Assembly (NCBI RefSeq): GCF_900182635.1
Contig: NZ_FXTD01000010.1
Location: 1-64,000, forward strand
DNA: 64,000 nucleotides
Direction of reading: 5' to 3'
Source of the DNA: Halorubrum cibi
GTDB lineage: Archaea; Halobacteriota; Halobacteria; Halobacteriales; Haloferacaceae
Shown: piece by piece, positions 14,784-22,571 of the stretch
Layout: every line of letters begins with the position of its first letter
How positions within the stretch are numbered: position 1 is the first letter of the stretch
Position numbers and translations under genes: made by a program
Notes under the pieces: generated by a model
The model's input: only the letters and a program-made list of their open reading frames with translations
Told to the model about the DNA's origin: nothing
The model's database searches: none

Positions 14784-14794
14784 ATAAAGGGGTT
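14784..14794 (-). promoter_or_regulatory. TATA-like box of tRNA-Trp
   Basis: On the minus strand CCCTTTATCC lies about 35-40 nt before the tRNA 5' end, within A/T bases of an otherwise GC-rich stretch. The distance fits an archaeal TATA box with a short 5' leader. Confidence 0.55.
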
Positions 14795-14832
14795 TCGATC
14801 CCACGCGATCCGCGGACGCGACGGCCCTCGTC

Positions 14833-14926
14833 TCACTCCCGGTCGTCGTCGGACCAATCGCACTCCTGGCACTTGTATCCGGTCACGAACTCCGTGACGC
14901 TGGGCATGTACCCGACGCTGATGACG
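14833..14926 (-). pseudogene. displaced 3' fragment of the DUF5795 gene
   Basis: Read on minus it encodes VISVGYMPSVTEFVTGYKCQ followed by ECDWSDDDRE and a stop. This is the C-terminal third of the protein encoded intact at 32659-32886. It has no start and lacks the N-terminal CxxC pair. It sits beside tRNA-Trp, presumably the original position, and was separated from the rest of its gene when the 17.8-kb element integrated. Confidence 0.9.
14860..14926. repeat. attL: left 67-bp direct repeat of integrative element
   Basis: The 67 bases are identical to 32689-32755 except for G at 14917 against A at 32746. The repeat lies within the coding sequence of DUF5795. Base composition drops on its right side. 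With the integrase next to the other copy, these are the attachment sites of one element. Confidence 0.92.
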
Positions 14927-15345
14927 GCAAGTACTGAGCAGCGCGCAACCGGTTGACTGCTCGCACGCGACAAGTACCAGTTTGCCCATAGGAGGCACTC
15001 TAGCACCTGATTTAGGGCTAGTTTCGTCGCAAGCCCTCTCGCGATCGGGTCGACACTGCTGGCTAACCACGTCTACGAACAGTGAGAGTAGGTCTATAAA
15101 ACGTCGCGGTGATGGCTAAACCTACAGTTACGAACTACTAGTCAAATACGTTTAATTGAACGAACAGCAGAGAAAACACGGGGTGGTCATTATCGCGGTA
15201 TAATCAATTGTAGATAATTCGACTAATCTAAGCCAACAGTGACTAATCTAGTTGGCGAATGTCTCATTGGTTCCGTGATGATATTAGAACTGCCATAGGT
15301 GTAGAACGATGTTCAGACAGATCTTGGTTGACGTGATGTCGACAA
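14927..15345. other. A/T-rich tract inside attL without a supported gene
   Basis: About 420 nt between attL and the HEPN gene. Open frames are short and have no family signal. TATA-like strings (gtctataaaac near 15093, tttaattg near 15150) could be promoters. Nothing else recognisable. Confidence 0.4.
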
Positions 15346-16329
15346 TTAGGTTTCACCGTCGATCTCGTCCTGTATTTCGCTAAGTTCCCTTAAATTCGCT
15401 CTATGCTCAGAGAGTACGGAGAAAATAAAGAGAGACTGGGCAGCACAACGAGCTTCAACCGCAAGGTCACGAACCTCTGAGTAAGAGAATACCTCGTCCT
15501 CTCCACCAACAGCCAATTGAACTGTTTCCTCAATCGGGTCGATGAAGTAGTCGTCGTGAGTAATTGCGTTCCTACGGTCATTATCAATTGCTTCCGCAAA
15601 GACCTTGATTCGGTCCCTAGTTCGACACATGTCGACGAGGTTATGTAGATTATCGTTCAGCCGGTTATCTAGTTCCCCATCACCAGTCTTGATGACGTTC
15701 ACGCTGTAAATAATGAAAGGCGAGAGAGTTTTGAATTGCTCACAGTAGTCTTCGTACATCCCGAGATATTCCTCTACAGTCGAACTATTTTCGACTTCTG
15801 GATTTCCAAAAATATACCATAAGTCACTATCGTAGCGAGCGAACATCCGTTGTTCCTTTTTCTCTCCAATCTTTTCCCAGCCCTCTCGGATGGTGTTGAG
15901 ATAGTCTCGGTAGTCTTCCTGCTCTATCAGTTCATCAGCGACATTCTCAACAGTATCAAAGTATTGGGGATAGCCAAATGATTCTCCTTCTGCCCTGAAT
16001 TTGCTGAGTTTGGAGTCTATCTGCTCAAAGATTACTTCTAACCCTTCTAACGAATCTAAATCTGACGTATTTAACCCCAACGCTCGAGCAGCAGTTTCGT
16101 TATATTTCTCAAGGAGGAATTGGATTGCTTCCTCCTCGTCTGGGTCAGACTGTTGGAAGGATCTCAGTTCAGTAAGAATCCCTTTCGTCTTCTCTTTAGC
16201 AGATTCCATGTCTGAATCATCGATATCCTCCGAAAAGTTTTGTCCGAATGTTTTAGAGATGATATTTATTACTTCCTCAGTCATCTCCTCTGCTAGGTTA
16301 TCGGGATCAAACTCGGCAGAATCCGTCAT
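15346..16329 (-). CDS. HEPN-like putative defence protein
   Basis: 327 residues from the ATG at 16329; an ATG nine bases upstream is an alternative start. The protein is helical and acidic. Near residues 253-260 RRNAITHDDYF carries the Rx4H signature of HEPN RNases (R-NAIT-H), followed by a helix with EARCAAQSLFIF. HEPN proteins cleave RNA in toxin-antitoxin and abortive-infection systems. The N-terminal 200 residues have no recognised fold and may be a sensor. It stands alone, divergent from the replication genes, at the left end of the element. Confidence 0.6.
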   Translation of the reverse strand: MTDSAEFDPDNLAEEMTEEVINIISKTFGQNFSEDIDDSDMESAKEKTKGILTELRSFQQSDPDEEEAIQFLLEKYNETAARALGLNTSDLDSLEGLEVIFEQIDSKLSKFRAEGESFGYPQYFDTVENVADELIEQEDYRDYLNTIREGWEKIGEKKEQRMFARYDSDLWYIFGNPEVENSSTVEEYLGMYEDYCEQFKTLSPFIIYSVNVIKTGDGELDNRLNDNLHNLVDMCRTRDRIKVFAEAIDNDRRNAITHDDYFIDPIEETVQLAVGGEDEVFSYSEVRDLAVEARCAAQSLFIFSVLSEHRANLRELSEIQDEIDGET

Positions 16330-17102
16330 ATGAACCATGTAAGGTTTTGCGCTACAGGTACTAATCAATAGGCCCGGTTGGCTGCCGAGGTGTCTGGCCA
16401 ATAAGCCTTGGATGAACCTATTAATATCCTCGTTCCTGATGAAAATACCAACCAACTGAGTTCGACTGACCGGACAGCAGAGAGAACACGGAGGGGGTTT
16501 ACTACGATACAGTCAATCGTACACAACTCATCCACTTCTTCGTCAACGAAGAATGAGACACTCCAACAACAGAAACCCAGACCAATTAACAGTTCTCTGG
16601 AACACTTGCTAACTAAGCAACGAACAATTATCATCTTGCGTCAAATCTGGTTCCACATCGAACTACTATTCGTTCGAACCTTCCATCACAACTCCCTCCA
16701 CTCTATACTATGCCCATCGTAGGTTTGGACTGTACAGCGCTACTCACGAATCGGCCGATCCTATAGCAAAGTAGCTCAAATTTTCTGAGACAACCACCCC
16801 CATCGCGAGTAGCACCCCATTTGCGACTATTTAAAAAAAAAATGGTCGAGCAAAACTCCGTTAGCGCTTTTGTCGAAACGGTTTTGTTGAAGCGAGTGTA
16901 TGTTCGAGTGTACTCAATACCTGACTCGGTAGTGGTTCAGTTCAGGTACTGTCGCATGTGTCGCGCTGCTCAGACAACTGTGCTCGCTCCGAACCCAGTA
17001 GTCTACTCTAGGCTCAGATATGAGCTGAATACCAGACTCGAGTAGAATCGACTGGGTCTACAGTCGAGTTAGGACAGTGTCAGCAGGTGGCCATGTGGCA
17101 AT
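16330..17102. other. gene-free A/T-rich spacer
   Basis: About 770 nt between divergent genes. Short frames (for example 16821-17045) lack any protein-like composition. The low GC content and the position upstream of PrimPol make it a possible control or origin region, but no repeats like those at 20 and 28 kb are seen. Confidence 0.35.
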
Positions 17103-17735
17103 ATGAAAGAGCAAATCGATACAGTATCAAGAGTACCGAACAATAACTCTCCCACCCAGACGGATGGTGCCAACGGTATCAGACCCTATCACGAGGAACC
17201 ATTCGGGGGGCAACGAGACGACTGGGCCACCTACAACCACGCAGACGTCAGGTATAATGGTAAAAGATGGGACCAGACCTCAAGCAGTGAAGGAGTCTAC
17301 GGCAGTTCTGCTCGAACAACATTCAGGTCATTTGAGGCTCCGAGTTCAGACGAACAAAAATATGATGACCTGTGGACACTACAGATGGGTTTCGGTCAAA
17401 CCTACGAGGATGGACGAAATAAAAACCGAGTCCGAGATGATACAACCTGGAAGCTCTGTGATGCTGTCCTCCAACAGTGTGAGGTTCCTGATCGGGAGCG
17501 CTATACAGCTCTTCGCAATGTGCTTCAGCGCGATCTACAGGGATTCAGTAGCCACTACAGTGGCGCTGACGGAGCCTGTGTAGGGTTCGCTCTCATGGAG
17601 CTATGTGACTGCCCAGAAGCAGCCGAAGACTGTTGGGTGGCAGACAAAGCTGTGGATATCCTCCCTGGCTTTGACCGACAAAATGTAGAGGCGCTAATTG
17701 ACTACGTGTTCGACGACGAAAGGGAGTACAATTGA
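17103..17735 (+). CDS. hypothetical protein coupled to PrimPol
   Basis: 210 residues. The N-terminal ~95 residues look disordered (Asn/Ser/Gly-rich). The C-terminal part is helical, with RVRDDTTWKLCDAVLQQC and DRERYTALRNVLQRDLQGF. Its last codon overlaps the PrimPol start (TTGATG), so the pair are co-translated. It could be a replication accessory or DNA-binding protein. No family recognised. Confidence 0.65.
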   Translation: MKEQIDTVSRVPNNNSPTQTDGANGIRPYHEEPFGGQRDDWATYNHADVRYNGKRWDQTSSSEGVYGSSARTTFRSFEAPSSDEQKYDDLWTLQMGFGQTYEDGRNKNRVRDDTTWKLCDAVLQQCEVPDRERYTALRNVLQRDLQGFSSHYSGADGACVGFALMELCDCPEAAEDCWVADKAVDILPGFDRQNVEALIDYVFDDEREYN

Positions 17736-18691
17736 TGTGGGAATCTGAATCGGCGAGAGAACACGGTGTGGGGTCTGTCCCGGAACCCCTTCGTGAGCGA
17801 GCTCAGTGGATAGTCACGAAGGACAAAGCCCCAATCCAGCCGAGCAACGGATGGAATCTGCCAGAAAATCAACTACCGATAGATGAGGTACTAAAACTAT
17901 CCAAACAGTTCGTTGGAGAACCAGCGTACGTGCTCCAACCAGATGATCCATTTGTGATTGTCGACCTCGACGATGTCGTTCCCGAAGGCTCGTCCAGAGT
18001 CACTCATGAGGCTGAAAGGATCGTTCAGGACCTACGCACCTACACTGAGTGGAGCAGGTCGGGTGAGGGCCTACATTTGATCGCTGAAGGGGAACGTTCC
18101 CTTGAACGAGGTGAAAAAGGAACTCTGGACGACGTTGGTGAGATCGAGATCTACGACCGTGATCAGTTTGTCGTGTTGACTGGGGATCGATCCAACCCTA
18201 CTGAGAGGAGCGCAGGTGAACATGGTATTCGAGATGATATTGAAGAAGTCATAGCCAACCTCGAGCGTGAGTATCTACCCAGGCGAACAGAATCAGGTGG
18301 ATCTGATGAGTCTGTCTCCACAGATCTAGACTCGGCATCTGGCAATTCTACTGGCATCAGTGTGGAGGACATCCGGCGCACAATCGAGGAGTACGCAAAA
18401 AGTGGCTACGCTAAGGCGAAGCGGGTGTTGGACCGGTGGGACTCTCCTGCTAGTTCGAGCGCCGGCCTATCATCTCCGTCAGAAGCAGATCTTGGCTTCG
18501 CCTCCGACCTCGCGTTCTGGTGTAGAGAGGACCCACAATTGATAGACGACTGCTTCCGCCAATCGAATCGAATCCGACCCAAGTGGGATGAAACTCACTA
18601 CTCGGATGGGCGGACCTATGGAGATGTCACTATCCAGAAAGCAATCAAAACGAACGGTAGTACGTTCTCAGGTCATTATGTGGTAGGATAG
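17732..18691 (+). CDS. PrimPol-type primase/polymerase
   Basis: 319 residues. The N-terminal half has the archaeo-eukaryotic primase layout: FVIVDLDDV (catalytic acidic pair, about residue 72), then SRSGEGLHLIAEG with the conserved His, then EIEIYDRDQFVVLTGD. The C-terminal part (DLAFWCREDPQLIDDCFRQS and YGDVTIQKAI) matches the helix bundle of NrS-1-like phage/plasmid primases. It would start and perhaps extend replication of the element. No SF3/D5 helicase domain is fused and none is encoded nearby, so a host helicase must be recruited. Confidence 0.82.
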   Translation: MMWESESAREHGVGSVPEPLRERAQWIVTKDKAPIQPSNGWNLPENQLPIDEVLKLSKQFVGEPAYVLQPDDPFVIVDLDDVVPEGSSRVTHEAERIVQDLRTYTEWSRSGEGLHLIAEGERSLERGEKGTLDDVGEIEIYDRDQFVVLTGDRSNPTERSAGEHGIRDDIEEVIANLEREYLPRRTESGGSDESVSTDLDSASGNSTGISVEDIRRTIEEYAKSGYAKAKRVLDRWDSPASSSAGLSSPSEADLGFASDLAFWCREDPQLIDDCFRQSNRIRPKWDETHYSDGRTYGDVTIQKAIKTNGSTFSGHYVVG

Positions 18692-18831
18692 TAGTCAGAC
18701 TAAGCTGGGTCTTCCCTACTCATACCCCTGTTAAAATCCTCAGACACTAGTGATTTGGCGAATTCTTTCTGAATACAGCATACGTAGTTAGCAGTAGAAA
18801 GAATTGTAATAATGGGTTTTAATTCTCAAAT

Positions 18832-19449
18832 ATGACCAGCTCATTTTCAGATAAACATCACCGACTGTATCGATGGTTCTTTGAAGAATATAATAAACAA
18901 TATATAAACTATGAGAAATATTACGAAGCATCTGAACATTATCGGTGGAGAGCCAAACAGGTTCGATGGGGGACGGGAATTCTAAGCTCCCTAATCATTA
19001 TTATTGTATTGACGATCGTACAGGGGTTTTATCAAAACATTCTCACACCAGTTGTAGTCGGCTTATCACTACTTACAGGTGTGATATCTTTAATCGGTTC
19101 AATTGGCGATTTCGAAAGGAAATATATAATCTACTATAATTCGGGGCAAGAACATGATGATCTCTATAGTGAATTTGATAACATGATCAAAGTAAGGCTG
19201 CCAGATCCGAGTGCCGATTTTGACGAACTAAAAGAGGAGTGTGATAGACTGGTAGAGGAGAAAGATGAATTGAATGGATTAACTCCACAACTAGAAGAGC
19301 GCTGGTATAATAAGATGGTAGAAGAGAGGGGGGAAGATGCCGTTCATTGGGATCCTCAACCGCTTGAAAAAATGCGAGAAGCGAAATTCAAGCCAGATTC
19401 GGAAGAGACCGAGTCCAATTCAAAAGAAACCGAGACTACGTCTGAATAA
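18832..19449 (+). CDS. SLATT-like two-TM protein, putative defence effector
   Basis: 205 residues. An N-terminal amphipathic helix (HRLYRWFFEEYNKQYINYEK) is followed by two TM helices at about 44-66 and 72-92 and a long charged cytoplasmic tail with coiled-coil character. This matches SLATT proteins, pore-type effectors of nucleotide-signal or abortive-infection systems. Codons are A/T-rich. No cyclase, SLOG or reverse-transcriptase partner is adjacent, so its trigger is unknown. Confidence 0.7.
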   Translation: MTSSFSDKHHRLYRWFFEEYNKQYINYEKYYEASEHYRWRAKQVRWGTGILSSLIIIIVLTIVQGFYQNILTPVVVGLSLLTGVISLIGSIGDFERKYIIYYNSGQEHDDLYSEFDNMIKVRLPDPSADFDELKEECDRLVEEKDELNGLTPQLEERWYNKMVEERGEDAVHWDPQPLEKMREAKFKPDSEETESNSKETETTSE

Positions 19450-20010
19450 ATCCTCTGTATTCAGTAACCAGTACCTATTAGCCTCTGAATATTATCACGT
19501 GGCCATCTCTGTATTGTCTTAAACTCCTACAGTGCGCATAGTATGTATTGAGGGGAGTTGGTCAAGGTACGTTCTCATTGTGTCGTAGCTGGTAACTATA
19601 CGAACTCTCCTAATAAACTGGAATTGACCTTTTGTCCTTCAGCTACTCGTATTCTATTGACTGATTGATGGTCTGTTGTCGTCTACTATTTGTACATTTC
19701 TAATTGCTGAAACCGAACTTGAATATGTAGTGTACGACTGTTTGTGCGATATCAACCCCCACCGTGTTTTCTCTGCTTCCTTGAAGGTACCATTGTGAGA
19801 TCAGTTAACCCGACTTAGAACCATTCACAGTCGTACCAAGCCCTTCGCAAATACTCAGCTGCTATTTTAAACAGTTAGTAAATTCTTATAGAAATGAATC
19901 CTTCCGCGCGTGTACGCGAGGCTCCATGTGTTTGTTACAGTATTCTCATTTTGAGCTCATGGAATTGACTAAAACGTACACATAGAAGCCTCTATTACGT
20001 TCTGGAAGGC

Positions 20011-20205
20011 TTCATTGGTCTTACTGGACCCGGCTCGGCACAGCTCACCAGTATCTCGACCGAGGGCTCCATGCTGGACCCCAACTACGCAGTCTGGGAT
20101 ATCGACGACAAGGCAGACTCAAGAGTCACCACCGAGATCGATGCTCGTCGACACATCTAGCAGGCGATTTAGCACCTGATGGAAGTTGGCTACATCGACT
20201 TACAC
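20011..20205 (+). pseudogene. broken coding remnant with two in-frame stops
   Basis: One plus frame reads protein-like (SMLDPNYAVWDIDDKADSRV, then TTEIDARRHI), then a TAG, QAI, another TAG, then HLMEVGYIDL. The helix-turn flavour before the stops suggests a degraded wHTH protein. GC content is higher than the surroundings. The reading runs straight into the first repeat of the cluster. Parent family not identified. Confidence 0.45.
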
Positions 20206-20989
20206 ACCACTTTGCGAGTGTCTTCTATAGCAGAGTTTGGGATCATCGAAGTCAGGGGTGAGCTACGTGAGGTGGAACACACCACTTTTCCGCAATTTGA
20301 ACGCGGAACACGGCTGTTTTCGGGTGGCAGACACCACTTTTCCGTAATTACTATGACGTACCGTTAGCGGAACCAACTGTAATCTCGGGATTCTAACTAC
20401 CCCACACCACTCTTCCGCAATTACTTGTTCCCTGATCAGGGATCGCATCATCCGCATCTTTGTCTGTCTCACCATCTGCGAATGAGAACACACCACTTTG
20501 CGAGTGTTCTTATCGCGATCTACGGGAGATGTAACCCCCCATTTCCGCATAATTACACGTGACGTAACCCCCTGTTTCCGCATAAATTCGCAGGACATAA
20601 GCGCGGTATCGTTAGTTTCCACGGATCAGCTCGACTGATAACCCACTTAATCTCAGGTGGACACACACCCCCCGTTTCCGCATAATCCTCTACGAACTAT
20701 TTCTAGATTGCTAGGTACATGGACCTCCTCGCCGACTAACTGCTCGCTTGGGGATCAGTTGCTGAGAGAATCCACTTGCTAAGGATACCCTCGACACCGC
20801 TATTGCCTCCGCCTGTCGTTCAATGCCAGCAGGTGCCACCAGATGTCCTCACAGCTAGTCGGAGGACAGCTCCTGCTATACACTTGTTTGCGTCAAACGC
20901 AATTCCCCGTGAGTCGGTGCCGACAAAGTACTGATTTCCACATTTACGAGCACTTCAGGTGGCTAGAACACCGTTCTTCCGCAATTGTT
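20204..20989. repeat. repeat cluster A: at least nine degenerate 17-29-bp units
   Basis: Three related classes occur. Class 1, ACACCACTTTGCGAGTG: 20204 and 20485-20510. Class 2, ACACCACTTTTCCGYAATTA: 20279, 20331, 20404 and a variant at 20967. Class 3, ACCCCCTGTTTCCGCATAAT: 20531, 20564 and 20665. Spacing is irregular (about 30-280 bp). The 20485 unit forms a perfect AGAACAC/GTGTTCT stem. The class-3 core (CCCCx-GTTTCC) recalls the reverse complement of haloarchaeal ORB half-sites. Not a CRISPR: unit length, spacing and sequence vary. Confidence 0.75.
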
Positions 20990-21151
20990 CAAACTACCAA
21001 TAGTAGGATCTTACTCTAGCACGATTAGATGACCCCAGCTGTACAGGTGAGCCCTTCACAGAGTAGGACGAATGCTACAGTCTTTGTCACAGCTGGTTCT
21101 CACAGGGATAAATCAAGTAGTGGGGCACGTCGATCAGAGAGGCCGTAGTGC

Positions 21152-21274
21152 CTAGTTGGGGTCGACACGGTACTCCTTCGGGATCCCCAATTGTAGAAAC
21201 TTCTTCAGCAACCGAGTGCTGGCGACGTCGGCCTCACTGGCGTGTGCCAATTCGGGGCCGACCGACCTAGTCAC
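21152..21274 (-). pseudogene. C-terminal remnant of an unknown gene
   Basis: A 40-residue minus frame, possibly from a GTG, ends RLLKKFLQLGIPKEYRVDPN. Composition and helix pattern are clearly protein-like and more GC-rich than the flanks, but nothing upstream in frame continues it. Either a tiny gene or, more likely, the tail of a decayed one. Confidence 0.4.
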
Positions 21275-21639
21275 TACCTACATCAGCTGGTGCTGGTCAT
21301 TCTAGATGGCATTCTTGTCATAATCATATACATAACGGGTGGAACAGATGACAATCAGCCGTGATGAATTACGTTTAACGAAATCCCTCAGGATTGATTT
21401 TTGACTCAGGACAGAACTCCGCTGAGGCAGAGTTGGGGCGACTCTCACCAGATTCGGTTCAAATAAGCACACAGTAGGCATCGACAGACAGCTGTTCGCC
21501 TGAGTTGAGTACTAATCAGTATCTGTCATGTTGGAGGACATTAAGTAGGCTACAACCCCAGAAATCACCATCTTTACCTACCCTACAAGTAGTCTACCAA
21601 TTGACCATCGCTTGGAAACTACAAAGTACAGTTACATCC

Positions 21640-21704
21640 CTAGATATATACAGCAGTTACCGCTACTGTGTTGTGTTGGACTGCGGTGCTGACTGTATAT
21701 CTAG
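21640..21704. repeat. inverted repeat with ~40-nt loop
   Basis: CTAGATATATACAG (21640-21653) faces CTGTATATCTAG (21693-21704), 12 pairing bases with one 2-base bulge. No gene spans it. It could be a recombination end, an operator pair or an RNA stem. Confidence 0.45.
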
Positions 21705-22571
21705 CGTCACATATGCTGTCTCGACACTGCTGAGCTGTTGCTAGTGCTGTTGTCGAGATCGACTTGGTCAGGAGAGCTATTAGCCAGCCGTAGGAATCAA
21801 ATCATCACAGATTCGACACAGACAATGCTGGCGTCGTTTCTAACAGCTTCCAGTTGGTGGGAAAGTTGCTGATTTCTTCGAAATCTAAAGCCAATAGGAG
21901 GCCACTCACACGCCTCTGTATAGAACTATAATTCTCTGAATTGGAATCATATACAGTTAGGATTAGTTGAGATCCCGTGAGAGGTATCACGAGACGTCGC
22001 ACAGCTCTCCGAGTCACCTACCACTCTGACGGGGTGCGGAGTCGCTTAGGACGGACAGTGGATACCACAGAATCGATCCTGACTGATGGGCCGATGATGT
22101 TTCCAGTTGAAGGTCTATTTACAAGGGACTGTAGCCACACTCTGGACACCAATAAAAAAAATACCAGCTTCAATAATTCTCATACTACTATATTACTTAC
22201 ACTTTTTAGTTTTTATCACTATTAGTATATAATTTGCTGGTTCTAACGGTGTGGGCTTGTCTGTGACGCAAGTACGACTGTTACGTGACTGATGACCCGG
22301 TTAGAGGTACAGACCCGGTTTTTCTAAGATTGGTTTCGAGACGGTTCCGTGCCTGTAGATCGCGAGACAGCCCCAGTGCCACACATCGATACTGACGTGT
22401 CGTCACACTGCTTTAGCTTGCGCCGACGTCGTCGACGAGTGGGGATACTCTACGTTGAGGTCGCAGTCAACAGGCACAGCTGTAAGTGTGTATCGACAGA
22501 TGACGCCTGTTGGACATATTGGTTGGAACTTGTACCTGCTGGGCGAAAAAAACGCTGTTGGAGGGACTGCC

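Larger units (their letters stand above)
19450..22571. other. 3.1-kb gene-poor tract with repeats and gene relics
   Basis: No frame over 85 residues looks protein-like. The tract contains a degenerate repeat cluster (20204-20989), a broken coding remnant (20011-20205), a 40-codon remnant on minus (21152-21274) and an inverted repeat (21640-21704). Composition is A/T-richer than the host. It separates the replication/SLATT half from the restriction half of the element. Confidence 0.55.

Noticed and set aside
16821-17045. 74-codon plus frame upstream of the PrimPol pair
   Set aside because: No protein-like pattern; begins inside a poly-A stretch and has no ribosome site.
20263-20622. 119-codon minus frame containing MRKQGVTS and MRKWGVTS
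   Set aside because: The apparent peptide repeat is produced by the DNA repeat units themselves; no promoter, ribosome site or family.
20204-20989. CRISPR array
   Set aside because: Units differ in sequence and length, spacing is irregular, and no cas genes are present.
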